This document shows, one piece after another, positions 1 through 7,945 of a stretch of 27,219 nucleotides of DNA. Source of the stretch: CAZGKW01 sp964526295. GTDB lineage: Bacteria > Planctomycetota > Phycisphaerae > FEN-1346. The number at the start of each line of letters is the position of its first letter. The first letter of the stretch is position 1. Below the pieces are notes generated by a model that did no database searches, was not told where the DNA came from, and was given only the letters and a program-made list of their open reading frames with translations. The stretch spans positions 1 through 27,219 of the forward strand of contig CAZGKW010000054.1 in NCBI GenBank assembly GCA_964526295.1, read 5' to 3'. The position numbers and the translations under genes were made by a program.

Positions 1-242
1 GCGCCGCGCTCTCGATTGCCGCGAACATTGCCGAGGGCAACGGCCGCTTCACCAAGGCCGATCGCCGCGACTTTTTCACGATTGCCCGCGGCTCGGCCCA
101 GGAATGCGTTCCTCTTCCAGAGGTTGCCCGCCGGCGCGGGTTCATCGACCAGGCCCAACACGCCGAACTCCGGGGTAACCTGGAAGAAATCGCCAAGATG
201 ATCTCCGGCCTTATCAATGATCTCGAAAAACGTAAGGTCTAA
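1..242 (+). CDS. Four helix bundle protein (S23/IVP family), C-terminal part
   Basis: The reading frame is open from base 3 to a TAA at 240-242, and the start lies outside the window. The visible 79 residues begin with a hydrophobic helix carrying the motif NIAEGNGR, followed by a helix with RDFFTIARGSAQE. These two motifs are the signature of the small four-helix-bundle proteins first named after ORFs in 23S rRNA intervening sequences. Family members are usually about 115-130 residues, so roughly the last two thirds are present. Their biochemical role is unknown; they occur as stand-alone genes in many environmental bacteria. The next gene follows after 9 bases on the same strand, so the two may be co-transcribed. 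Family assignment is confident; function is not assigned. Confidence 0.85.
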   Translation, partial: AALSIAANIAEGNGRFTKADRRDFFTIARGSAQECVPLPEVARRRGFIDQAQHAELRGNLEEIAKMISGLINDLEKRKV

Positions 243-251
243 GCCCAACTC

Positions 252-998
252 ATGATACCAAAACTTACAAAGAGTGATTTGGAGTGCCCACGCACCGCAC
301 GTGAACTCTGGGTATGGGTCCAAGAGATTCGCCGCAAATTTGGGGAGACTGGCGAAGGCAAGAGTGCCATGCGTCTCCGGAACAAACGTTACCTTAAAGA
401 GTTCGCTGACGAGATATGGCCGCTTGCGTATTACGCTCATCTCTTTTTTAAGGAGCGCAACGACCTTTACTTCAAACCGGTTATCGGTAACCAGTCTTAC
501 GACGCCCTTCTTGTCGATGAGTCAGGCTCGACGCTTTGCCGTTTTGAGATTACTCGGGCACTTTACGGCGAGGAAGGCTATCAGGACCGTCTCCGTCGTG
601 AGCATCTCGACCAGCACGGGTACGCGTTTCAGTTCGGTCCGCCCCCGGAGCGAGACCCGAATTCGGGGGGCGTCATAAAGAGTAGTTGGTCTCAGTTCGA
701 GCTCACCGATCAGAGGAAGGATGTCCAATCAACCCTTTGCCAGATCCGCACTGCGATCGAAGCAAAGGCGAGCAAGCCCCACTCTGCTGACACAGTGCTC
801 ATCGTCGTGTTTGAGGGTGTCCATCTCCAGGAGGCTGAGTACCAAGAGGCACTGGATGCGGAGGCGAAGTCTGTGTTCTGTGGGGTTGCCTCCGGCTTTT
901 CGGAGCTTGCTCTCATCGGCGAGACCGCAAGATTTGGCTTCCGCTACCCGATTCCGGGAAAACCTGACGCCTCGCAACGCGCTGTGGCTCGCAGCTGA
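252..998 (+). CDS. Hypothetical protein, 248 aa
   Basis: The ATG at 252 lies 9 bases after the preceding stop, and the frame runs uninterrupted to TGA at 996-998. I do not recognise the family. The protein is soluble, with no signal peptide or membrane segment. A central stretch has a beta-strand pair, YDALLVDES then CRFEITRA, followed by a basic helix (YQDRLRREHL). This is the rough layout of a PD-(D/E)XK nuclease core, but the expected lysine is replaced (E-I-T), so this is only a weak structural guess. The base composition is visibly less GC-rich than the operon to the right, with more A/T in third positions, which suggests a different origin. It lies just left of an insertion-sequence scar, so this edge looks like an accessory segment. 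Confidence 0.6.
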   Translation: MIPKLTKSDLECPRTARELWVWVQEIRRKFGETGEGKSAMRLRNKRYLKEFADEIWPLAYYAHLFFKERNDLYFKPVIGNQSYDALLVDESGSTLCRFEITRALYGEEGYQDRLRREHLDQHGYAFQFGPPPERDPNSGGVIKSSWSQFELTDQRKDVQSTLCQIRTAIEAKASKPHSADTVLIVVFEGVHLQEAEYQEALDAEAKSVFCGVASGFSELALIGETARFGFRYPIPGKPDASQRAVARS

Positions 999-1086
999 GC
1001 GCCTGGTCCGCTAACGCTCACATGCTCATTCTTGCAATCCGGAGGATACATGGTTCGCATGGGTCCAGGACGGTTGGTATGTACAG

Positions 1087-1449
1087 CTAACCTGCCCCCA
1101 TTTTATGTGCCAGGCGCTATGAGAGTCGGGGCCTCCAGGGGGTCCTTCGCTTGCCGGGCCGGAGGGAGGGGCGGTGCCCCGACCGCAGGGCCGGCAAGCG
1201 TCGCCGCATAGGCCGCCGGGGTCCGATACCCCAGCGACGAGTGCGGCCGACGATGGTTGGACTCGTTCTTCCAACCGGCCGCAAACGCTTTCGCATCATC
1301 GAGGCCGGTGAAGATCTTGGCGTCCAGCAACTCGTCCCGCAGCCGGCTGTGAAAACTCTCGGCGTACCCGTTCTCCCACGGCGCCCCCGGCTCGATGGTG
1401 AGCGTCTCGACCCCTGCCGCCGCCATCAGCTTCTCGAACACCCTCGCCG
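1087..1449 (-). mobile_element. IS3-family insertion sequence remnant, 3' end only
   Basis: This is the distal end of an IS3-type element. It contains the C-terminal part of the transposase (see the pseudogene entry) and about 15 bases after its stop. The outer edge around 1087-1100 reads TAACCTGCCCCCA, which resembles a terminal inverted repeat of this group, but the matching opposite end is absent so it cannot be confirmed. The inner boundary is near 1447-1450, where transposase homology stops and rubrerythrin homology begins on the other strand. The element is a dead fragment. Confidence 0.6.
1103..1441 (-). pseudogene. IS3-family transposase OrfB, truncated C-terminal fragment
   Basis: The 112-residue frame matches the end of the integrase core of IS3-group OrfB proteins: EPGAPWENGYAESFHSRLRD contains the third catalytic residue (Glu of AESF) of the DDE triad, and HRRPHSSLGYRTPAAY is the classic tail. 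The full protein would be about 270-290 residues. The first two catalytic Asp residues, including the DNG motif, are missing. In the same frame upstream of the GTG at 1441 the codons read WIRSTA before a TGA, so the break falls in or just before the second catalytic motif. The fragment cannot be active. Confidence 0.85.
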
Positions 1450-1628
1450 TCGAGCGGATCCATCACGGCCTCTATACGAAGGCCCTCGAAACGCTCCAGG
1501 GCGGCAAGGGCATGGAGCCGACGGCGATCTACGTCTGCCCAGTGTGCGGCAACACGTTCCTGGGCGTCCCCCCGGTCGAGTGCCCCATCTGGGGCATCGC
1601 CAGGGACCGGTTCATGGAGATCCAGTAG
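1448..1628 (+). pseudogene. Rubrerythrin, C-terminal remnant with damaged rubredoxin domain
   Basis: The + frame ending in TAG at 1626-1628 encodes VERIHHGLYTKALETL, which matches the last helix of the diiron domain of rubrerythrin, followed by the C-terminal rubredoxin-like zinc/iron ribbon. The first knuckle is intact (CPVCG), but the second reads CPIWG: codon 1590-1592 is TGG where TGC would give the expected Cys. The N-terminal diiron domain (about 130 residues) is missing and replaced by IS3-family sequence on the opposite strand. Rubrerythrin reduces peroxide in anaerobes and microaerophiles; this copy cannot. It ends 11 bases from the convergent end of the polysaccharide operon. Confidence 0.75.
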
Positions 1629-1639
1629 GCCGGATTCGT

Positions 1640-2506
1640 TCAGGAGAGCGTTCCGACCCGCGCGGGGGAATCCCGCCGGGCAACTTCGTCCGCCAGCGGG
1701 CCCATGGGGCCGAACGCGTACGCGGCCAGGAGCCGACGAAGCTTGGCCTCGGTGCCGGCCAGGTTGACGTAGCACTTGAACCGGCGCCATGGGCCAAGAG
1801 GCAGCCTCGGGTGGTCCGGATCGATCTCGCGAGGGTGCAAGTAGAGGATCAGGGGGCGGCCGGCGTCCCGCACGCGAGCGGCCCCCCAACGCACCAGCCC
1901 CGTCGGGGCCAGGCGAAGGTATCCGCCGCCGAAGACACTGATCCGACGGCCCAGCACCTCGGTCGCCGAGACGGGGCACTCCACCAGCGGCCCCGCCCGG
2001 GTCGCTCGGACGTGGGGTCCGAGGCGTGCGGAAGGCATCCCCCCGTGGCCGTGCGCCGCCGGGAAGACGCTGGAGTCGTACGCGTGGCCCGCCGCCCGGA
2101 TCAACTCGAACGCCCATGGCGCCTCGCGCGTGATGCCGAAACCGGCGGCCCGGAAACCGGCCACCTCGGCGCCGACGAGGTCCTCGAGGAGACGCTTGGC
2201 TCGGACCACATCCTCGCGAAACCCCTCGGGCCCAGCGCGGCAGGCCAGCACGTGCCCATAGCCGTGGCTGGCGATTTCGTGTCCGGCGTCGCGGCATCGG
2301 CGTACCAGGGCCGGGTGCCGTTCGGCCACCCAGCCGAGCCAGAAGAACGTCGCCCGGGCTTCGGCGTCGGCCAGGAGGGCCAGGAGGCGTTCGACGTTCC
2401 GCTCGACGCGACTCTCGAGGCCGGCCCATTCGCTCGGGCGGGGCGCGCCGCGAGCGTCGAGGATGTGGTACCATTCCTCGACGTCGATCGTCAGGACGCA
2501 GGACAT
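1640..2506 (-). CDS. Polysaccharide deacetylase, DUF3473/XrtA-system type
   Basis: This 288-residue NodB-fold hydrolase should remove N-acetyl (or O-acetyl) groups from the nascent or exported glycan. The N-terminus MSCVLTIDVEEWYH carries the metal-binding Asp8, and SHGYGH (80-85) gives the His81/His85 metal pair. The C-terminal third has YLHPREIDPDHPR (about 222-234) and YVNLAGTEAKLRRLL (about 246-260), diagnostic of the DUF3473 extension found in deacetylases of EpsH/XrtA (exosortase) loci. The length matches that subfamily (about 270-290). The ATG at 2506 is chosen because GGGAGG lies 8 bases upstream and because the family begins exactly here; the frame stays open further upstream but gives no homology. 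It overlaps the end of the ATP-grasp gene by 16 bases and is the last gene of the operon. No exosortase is present in the window. Confidence 0.92.
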   Translation of the reverse strand: MSCVLTIDVEEWYHILDARGAPRPSEWAGLESRVERNVERLLALLADAEARATFFWLGWVAERHPALVRRCRDAGHEIASHGYGHVLACRAGPEGFREDVVRAKRLLEDLVGAEVAGFRAAGFGITREAPWAFELIRAAGHAYDSSVFPAAHGHGGMPSARLGPHVRATRAGPLVECPVSATEVLGRRISVFGGGYLRLAPTGLVRWGAARVRDAGRPLILYLHPREIDPDHPRLPLGPWRRFKCYVNLAGTEAKLRRLLAAYAFGPMGPLADEVARRDSPARVGTLS

Positions 2507-3744
2507 ACGCGGGACCTCCCGCTCCTGGGACGTCCGGTGGCAACGGCCGCGGCTCGGAGGTCCGGGCCGATCCCGGGGCGCTCGGGTCGAGACCGCCGGG
2601 GACGGCCGGGGGGGACTCGCCGCAGCAGTTCGGTCATGGTCAAGGCGACCGCCGGCGCCGGATCGCGAAGGCTTAGCAGGTCCCAGCACGTCGGAGCGTC
2701 GGCGGGCTGGAAGAATCCCTTCGGCCACCGCCCCCGGCGAAGGCACGCGGACAAGTGAAGCAGGTCTCCCGGCCAGAGCCACCGGGCCCGCCGCCCGGGC
2801 GGGTAGGTCGTCACCGGCTCGACGGGGCGGCCGGCCGTGACGTGAGCCGCCAGGACGGGGAAATCCACGCCGCTGAATATCGCCAACGCCACCGACCCCC
2901 AGAACCGCGGGTTGAGCTCCATCAGCTTGGGCCGGCCGTCGCGCGGATCGCGCTTGAACTCGACCATGGCCAGCCCAACCCAGCCGAGAGACTCCAGCAG
3001 CCGCCTCGCCTGCCGGGCCAGCGCTTCGTCCCAGACCCCCTCTCGCAGGGTGCTGGGCCCGCCCGTCAGGGGGTATTCCCGAAGCCGCCGATGCATGAAT
3101 TGGGCCACCAGGCGGCGACGCCGGTCGTAGAGAGCGAAGTAGCCCAAGCCCTCGCCGGCGGCCGGAATCCGCTCCTGGACCAGTAGCGGCATGCCATCGG
3201 CCAGCAGGGCCCGACATGCCTTGGCCAGCTGCTCCGGGCTCTCGGCGTACGTGACGCCGCGGCTGCCCGACCCGCGGGACCGTTTCACGACTGCCGGCAA
3301 GGGCCATCCGTTGAGATCCGCGAGGTCGGCTTGAGTCCGTACCACCCGCGTTGCCGGCACCGCCAAGCCGAGCCGCCGGGCATAGGGGACGAGCCACGAC
3401 TTGTCACTCGCCCGCGAGACTGTCTCGTGGTCCGGCAACAGCAGGACGTCCGGGTCGGGCAGCCGTCGGCGTTCCGCCGAGAGGGCCAGCAGGGCGTCGT
3501 CGTCAAGCGGGAAGATCGCGTCGCACGGATGGCTTCGCAGCCACCGAGCCACCGCCCCGACGAAGGCTCCCGAATCCGGCGCAGGATAGACGAACCGTCC
3601 GCGGCAGTGCCGGCTGTAGAAGGCGGCCGCCCACCGGCTGCTCTCGGCGCAGGTGACCTTCATGCCGGCCCGGCCGAGGGAGCGCACGATGGGGACGGCC
3701 TTTCGCCGCCGGGCGTTAGTAACCAGGATATGCAGCGGCTTCAC
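2491..3744 (-). CDS. ATP-grasp ligase (carboxylate-amine ligase-like)
   Basis: This 417-residue protein has a Rossmann-like pre-ATP-grasp domain (about 1-115, beginning LHILVTNARRRKAVPIV) and an ATP-grasp domain (about 116-300). The ATP-binding lysine lies in VVKRSRGSGSRG (152-163), the second strand in LLVQERIPAAGEG (about 187-199), and the Mg-binding Glu/Asn in MVEFKR (about 260-265) and MELNPRFWGS (275-284). Such enzymes join a carboxylate to an amine through an acyl-phosphate; in glycan loci they may attach an amino acid to a sugar acid or amino sugar, but the substrate cannot be read from sequence. The start is GTG 3744, giving VKPLHIL; an AAAGGA motif lies upstream. It overlaps the PHP gene by 29 bases. 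The last 40 or so residues are Arg/Pro-rich and poorly conserved in appearance. Confidence 0.85.
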   Translation of the reverse strand: MKPLHILVTNARRRKAVPIVRSLGRAGMKVTCAESSRWAAAFYSRHCRGRFVYPAPDSGAFVGAVARWLRSHPCDAIFPLDDDALLALSAERRRLPDPDVLLLPDHETVSRASDKSWLVPYARRLGLAVPATRVVRTQADLADLNGWPLPAVVKRSRGSGSRGVTYAESPEQLAKACRALLADGMPLLVQERIPAAGEGLGYFALYDRRRRLVAQFMHRRLREYPLTGGPSTLREGVWDEALARQARRLLESLGWVGLAMVEFKRDPRDGRPKLMELNPRFWGSVALAIFSGVDFPVLAAHVTAGRPVEPVTTYPPGRRARWLWPGDLLHLSACLRRGRWPKGFFQPADAPTCWDLLSLRDPAPAVALTMTELLRRVPPGRPRRSRPERPGIGPDLRAAAVATGRPRSGRSRVCPAS

Positions 3745-4507
3745 CCCTTGGGGTCCTTTCCGAGGGGGGCCTTTCCGTAGACGCCCCGTCTGTCCGAGCC
3801 GGACCGGCGCCGCGGTCGGGACGGAACGGCTGCGGGCGCGGCCAGAGCACCTTCCGGGCCTTGAAGGCCAGCCGATAGGCGAACGGGCAGGGCCGGCGCA
3901 TGAAGGCCGCCTTCGCCAGGGATGCCAGGAAATCCCGCGGACCGTCGAACCCGGGCATCGAGACGTACGCTCGACCCACTTCCCAGGCGGAATGGGCGTC
4001 GGTGCCGGCGCCGCCGGGCTTGCCGCGCTGCCGGGCCAGCCTCTCGGCCAGGCGGTTGGCATCCTCGCTGCGATTGCGTGCGTTGAAGATTTCGATGATA
4101 TCGATCTCGTCCCACAGGCTGTCGAGGACGTCTAGCCGGAGGCTGCCGCCTCGGGTTCGGTAGCCGAAGGGGTGGTTCAGGTAGACCAGGCCGCCCTGCC
4201 CGTGAATGGCGCGGAAGGTCTCGGCCAACGTCATCCCGGGCGCGACCCGCTCCCGCAGGAACAGGCCGATGACCTCTCCCTGCGACGTGGTGACCTCCTC
4301 GCCCACGATCACACGGGTCGGGACTTGGGTTCGGCGGAACTGCCGGACCGCCGCCAAGGCCCCGGAAACCTCGTCGTGGTCCGTGACGGCCACGGCGTCG
4401 AGGTGGCGCCGGCGGCACGCCCGGGCCAGGGTCTCGAGGGGCAAATAGCCGTCATGGGAATGCACGGTGTGGACGTGCATGTCGACCGCGAGCCGGGCTG
4501 CCATCAT
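3716..4507 (-). CDS. PHP-domain metal-dependent phosphoesterase
   Basis: This 263-residue protein is of the polymerase-and-histidinol-phosphatase superfamily. All metal-ligand motifs are visible: HVH (11-13), DHD (43-45), EE (70-71), NHPFG (111-115) and GTDAHS (168-173). Its homologues hydrolyse phosphomonoesters; here it may dephosphorylate a sugar-phosphate precursor or a nucleotide by-product. It is distinct from the CpsB phosphatase further along the operon. The first of two tandem ATGs (4507) is used because it forms an ATGA overlap with the stop of the upstream transferase gene; the second (4504) is equally well placed behind GGGAGG. The C-terminal 40 residues are Pro/Arg-rich and likely disordered. 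Confidence 0.88.
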   Translation of the reverse strand: MMAARLAVDMHVHTVHSHDGYLPLETLARACRRRHLDAVAVTDHDEVSGALAAVRQFRRTQVPTRVIVGEEVTTSQGEVIGLFLRERVAPGMTLAETFRAIHGQGGLVYLNHPFGYRTRGGSLRLDVLDSLWDEIDIIEIFNARNRSEDANRLAERLARQRGKPGGAGTDAHSAWEVGRAYVSMPGFDGPRDFLASLAKAAFMRRPCPFAYRLAFKARKVLWPRPQPFRPDRGAGPARTDGASTERPPSERTPRGEAAAYPGY

Positions 4508-5301
4508 CCACCTCCCGTCGCGCCCGCCAGGCGGTCCGCCCGCTCCAGGATCTGCCCGGCGAGGATGGCGGCCATGCGGGTGTCGTACTCGGCGTTCCTG
4601 AGCAGCACCCTCGTGCCGCCGGTCACGCCCCGGTAGGCCCACTCGAGTCCCAGGCGGCGGACCCAGCGCGGGGCCCACCGCCGGTGGCCGCTGTGGAAGT
4701 CGAAGGCCGCCCCGACACCCAGCATCAGGGGCGCGCCGACTCGGCCCACGTGTTCGGCCATCCAGCGTTCCTGCTTGGGAGCCCCCAAGCCGACCCACAG
4801 GACATCGGGGCGGGCCGTCTCGATTCGCCGCCTCACGTCCGCCTGCTCGGCGAGGGTCAGCGGACGGAACGGTGGAGCGAACGTCCCTGCCACCTCCAGG
4901 CCGGGGAACCGCTCCCGGAGCCGGCTGGCCAGCTCCGTCGCCACGCCCTCGGCCCCGCCGTAGAAGAAATGCCGCCGACCTGCGGCCAGGCCGTGGCGGC
5001 AATAGTCGAGCATGACGGTCGGTCCCGGCAGGCGGTCGGGCAGCCTTCGCCCGAGAAGCCTCGCCCCGAGCGTCATCGAAACGCCGTCGGGCAGAACGAG
5101 CGACGCGCGGTCCAGGATCCGCCTCAGGTCGGGCTCCCGCGTCGCCCGGACGCACAGGTGGGCCTCGCAGAAGCAGACATAGTGGGGCGACCCCGACTCC
5201 ACCAGGTCGTCGAGCCGGCCGGGGAGCCTGTGCCGGGAGATCACGTCGACCGCCGCCCCCCCGACGCGTATCCGCACCCTGTCCGGCGGGTCCTCGTTCA
5301 C
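4504..5301 (-). CDS. WecG/TagA/CpsF (GT26) family glycosyltransferase
   Basis: This 265-residue protein adds the second sugar, typically a ManNAc-type residue, to a lipid-linked sugar at the inner membrane face. The family signatures are LVLPDGVSM with the key Asp72, RLPGP (about 90-94), GLGAPKQERW (171-180) and GVGAAFDFHSG (195-205). Length is typical for the family (about 240-270). The GTG start at 5301 makes a GTGA overlap with the preceding GT4 gene, and GGAGG sits 8 bases upstream. It is the natural partner of the WecA-like phosphotransferase in the same operon, since the GT26 product uses that enzyme's polyprenyl-PP-HexNAc. Confidence 0.93.
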   Translation of the reverse strand: MNEDPPDRVRIRVGGAAVDVISRHRLPGRLDDLVESGSPHYVCFCEAHLCVRATREPDLRRILDRASLVLPDGVSMTLGARLLGRRLPDRLPGPTVMLDYCRHGLAAGRRHFFYGGAEGVATELASRLRERFPGLEVAGTFAPPFRPLTLAEQADVRRRIETARPDVLWVGLGAPKQERWMAEHVGRVGAPLMLGVGAAFDFHSGHRRWAPRWVRRLGLEWAYRGVTGGTRVLLRNAEYDTRMAAILAGQILERADRLAGATGGG

Positions 5302-6518
5302 GTCTGGCCTCCTTCGGCGGGGGCGAGGGGCGCGTCGCGGGCCGGCCGGCAACTGCCCGGCCGAAACGCCGTCGCCTGGCGATACACATCCATCAACCGA
5401 GCGTAATACCGCTCGGGACGGTATTGGCGCTCGGCCTTGCGTCGGGCCGCCCGGCCCATGCGGCGGCAGAGCGCCGGACGGTCCCACAGGCGCCGGATCT
5501 TCCCGGCGAGGTCGGCGGCGTCCCCGGGCTCGAAGAGGAACCCGGTTTCGCCGTCGTCGACGATCTCCGGGAGGCCGCCGATCCGGGGACAGATGACCGG
5601 TTTGCCGTGGAGCATCGCCTCGGCGAGCATCGCGGGGAAGCCCTCGAAGCACGTGCTGGCCAGGACCACCAGCCGGCAATCCCGATAGAACCGCTGGAGG
5701 TCCGCCCCGCCGATGAAGCCGGTCAGGGACACGTTTTCGGGGGCGTCGTTGTCGAGGCGCGGCATAGGCGTGGTGTCTCCCGCCAGTCGGAACGGCACGC
5801 AGCCAATCCGGCGTGCCGCCGCCAGCAGCGTTCCGATGCCCTTCTCGGGGCTCATGCGTCCAGCGTACCCGACGTAGGCCCCTTCGCCCGGCGTGGGGCT
5901 GACCCCGTCCGGGTCCGCCAGGTTCGGAACCACCGCAATCCGCTCCGGGGGGAACCCCTCGGCCGCGAGCCGTCGCCGTTGGAACCGGGTCAGCGCGGCA
6001 TAGACGGTGACGTTGTCGAGAAAGAGACGGGTCCTCCTGGCGACGTAGTTGCGCAAAGCGTAGCCGATGCTCTTGGGCAGGCTGCCCTCGCAGTCCCGCA
6101 GGACGCACCAGTACTCGCGCCCTCCGGCGCATTTCGTGCAGACCCGGCCGCCGACCATGAACAGGCCGTTCGGGCAGATGAGGCGATAGTTGTGCACCGT
6201 CATGACGACAGGCACACCTTCCAGGCGGCACACGCCCAGCACGGAGGGCGAGATCAGGGGAAACAGGTTGTGCACGTGGACGACATCGGGACGGACCTCG
6301 GCCAGGGCGCGGGCCATCGCCCGGCGCGAACCGATGCTGTAGATGCCGCTGAAGAACGCGCGGGCTCGGCCCAGGCGGATCCGAGGGATCTCCCGGCTCC
6401 TCCGCGTGAACGGGACGACCGTGTGTCCACGGGACTCGAGCAGTCGGCTTATGCGGGCGATGACCGCCTCTTCGCCGGACGGGGCGCCGTATTCGTTGTG
6501 CACCATCAGGACGTGCAC
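5298..6518 (-). CDS. GT4-family glycosyltransferase
   Basis: This 406-residue GT-B enzyme should move a sugar from a nucleotide donor to the growing lipid-linked oligosaccharide in the cytoplasm. The N-terminal Rossmann domain starts MHVLMVHNEYGAPSGEE with VVHVHNLFPL near 80-90. The C-terminal donor-binding domain has GRMSPEKGIGTLL (about 217-229) and the E-x7-E motif in CFEGFPAMLAEAM followed by GLPEIV. A Cys-rich insert (CTKC and WCVLRDC, about 127-145) is shared by a GT4 subgroup found in capsule loci and may bind a metal. The ATG at 6518 overlaps the upstream Wzy gene by 13 bases. Donor and acceptor are not predictable. Confidence 0.93.
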   Translation of the reverse strand: MHVLMVHNEYGAPSGEEAVIARISRLLESRGHTVVPFTRRSREIPRIRLGRARAFFSGIYSIGSRRAMARALAEVRPDVVHVHNLFPLISPSVLGVCRLEGVPVVMTVHNYRLICPNGLFMVGGRVCTKCAGGREYWCVLRDCEGSLPKSIGYALRNYVARRTRLFLDNVTVYAALTRFQRRRLAAEGFPPERIAVVPNLADPDGVSPTPGEGAYVGYAGRMSPEKGIGTLLAAARRIGCVPFRLAGDTTPMPRLDNDAPENVSLTGFIGGADLQRFYRDCRLVVLASTCFEGFPAMLAEAMLHGKPVICPRIGGLPEIVDDGETGFLFEPGDAADLAGKIRRLWDRPALCRRMGRAARRKAERQYRPERYYARLMDVYRQATAFRPGSCRPARDAPLAPAEGGQT

Positions 6519-7933
6519 GGCCGTCCTCCTCCCGGCAGTGCCGAGGCGGCCCGGCCCACGAGCGAAGGCGGCGATCGGCCGGTCCCGCCTCCCTCGACGC
6601 CGGCCTGTTCAGTACCCGCCAACTCCCACCGCCTCAGGAACGCCCCGTAGATGAAGTTGCACGCCAGCAGGCTGTAAGGAGCGGTCAGCGTCGGGCCCGT
6701 CAAGGCGACCAGGACGATCACCATCGCATAGCAGCCGTAAAAAAGCAGCTCCCGTGCCGTCTCGTCCCGGAACCGACGCAGCCGCCAGACCACCCCGATC
6801 GGGAAGGCGACGTAAACCGCGGCAGCCAGGGCGAAACCGACAAAGCCCGTCCGGCCGAACACGTTGACAAATCCGTTGTGCGGGTTCCGAAATCCCACTT
6901 CCACCAAAGGCCGGGCGAAGCCCTGCCCGAACCAGGGGTCCTCCTCCAGCGTCTCCCCCACGACCTCGTTCCACATGGCCAACCGGTGGGCCTTGCTGCC
7001 CGCCTTGCCCGGCAGGGTCGGAGCGTGGCCGATCGTCGCGCGGGCCAAGGCGAATTGGTGCTCCAGCTTCCCCGTCACCGCCCCGGCATGGAACAGCTCG
7101 ACAGTTGCCAGGCAGCACACGGCTCCGATGGCGAACCCGGCGACGTACTTCTTCGCTCGCGGTCCGCACGCCCGTCTCCCCCACCACAGTAGCGCCACCA
7201 TGGCCGCCAGGCAGACCACCACAATGCGACAACCGCTCGACAGGCTCCCCAACAGCCACACCGCCAGCAGGGCGCCGCTGCGGACCCACCCCAGCCGCGG
7301 TGCGAACAGCACCAGATACGCCAGACCGATGACCGTGTTGACGGCGCTGGCGTCGGTCTGGCCCAGCAGGGACACCCCGTTCACCGACGGCGAAAGGCTC
7401 GCCAGGGGCAGGACGTTGTTCAGCAGATTGTGCCCGGCACCGGCCACGATCGCGTAGTACAGAAAGTCAATGAAGCAGTGCTGCTCCGAATGCGTGTGGA
7501 CCGCCGCGTAGCCGAAATAGACAAAGACCGCGTAATACAGCACTGCCGCATAGAGGCCGAACTCCGCGAGAGGCACGTCGCGGGTCGGGATCAGCAGGTA
7601 CGGCACGACGAGGGCCGCAAAGGTGATCGCCGCCCATCCCCACCCCGTCCGAACGAAACGGTCGAGCGTCCGGGCCCTCAGCAGGATCGCCCCGAACAGG
7701 AGGATCGCGAGCTCGCCGCCGTAGAGCGGCGGAACTCCGACGTACGCCGCACCTCGGCGGAGCACCAAAAACGCACAGACGACGCTCATGGCCACCATCG
7801 AGCGTGCCCGCGGTTTCGTCGCGACGCCCAACGGGCCGCGCGGGCCGGCTGGGCGCACCCCCCCGGTCTCTTTCTGAGTACCCAAGCAGGCCGGTTCGAA
7901 CAAGCCCGCCGCTTCTCTGGCCGCAACGCTCAA
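6506..7933 (-). CDS. O-antigen polymerase/ligase-like membrane protein (Wzy_C type), first copy
   Basis: This is a polytopic inner-membrane protein of 475 residues with about ten hydrophobic segments. The Wzy_C region is recognisable: RLAMWNEVV, then PWFGQGF (about 310-335), and NPHNGFVNVFGRTGFVGF (about 345-362), the large periplasmic loop that carries catalytic residues in polymerases and ligases. It probably polymerises repeat units at the periplasmic face or transfers glycan onto an acceptor. The start is tentatively TTG 7933, which has GGAG about 7 bases upstream and lies 12 bases from the previous stop; an ATG inside (MVAMSVV, residue about 46) would give a shorter N-terminus that begins at the first membrane helix. 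The C-terminal 35 residues are Gly/Pro-rich. A second family member lies at 17179-19698. Confidence 0.85.
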   Translation of the reverse strand: MSVAAREAAGLFEPACLGTQKETGGVRPAGPRGPLGVATKPRARSMVAMSVVCAFLVLRRGAAYVGVPPLYGGELAILLFGAILLRARTLDRFVRTGWGWAAITFAALVVPYLLIPTRDVPLAEFGLYAAVLYYAVFVYFGYAAVHTHSEQHCFIDFLYYAIVAGAGHNLLNNVLPLASLSPSVNGVSLLGQTDASAVNTVIGLAYLVLFAPRLGWVRSGALLAVWLLGSLSSGCRIVVVCLAAMVALLWWGRRACGPRAKKYVAGFAIGAVCCLATVELFHAGAVTGKLEHQFALARATIGHAPTLPGKAGSKAHRLAMWNEVVGETLEEDPWFGQGFARPLVEVGFRNPHNGFVNVFGRTGFVGFALAAAVYVAFPIGVVWRLRRFRDETARELLFYGCYAMVIVLVALTGPTLTAPYSLLACNFIYGAFLRRWELAGTEQAGVEGGGTGRSPPSLVGRAASALPGGGRPCTS

Positions 7934-7945
7934 GGGGCTTCTCCG

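Noticed and set aside
1151..2758. Long open frame of 535 codons on the + strand
   Set aside because: It runs antisense to the deacetylase and transposase fragment, is Arg/Pro/Gly-rich without any motif, and is a shadow of high-GC third positions.
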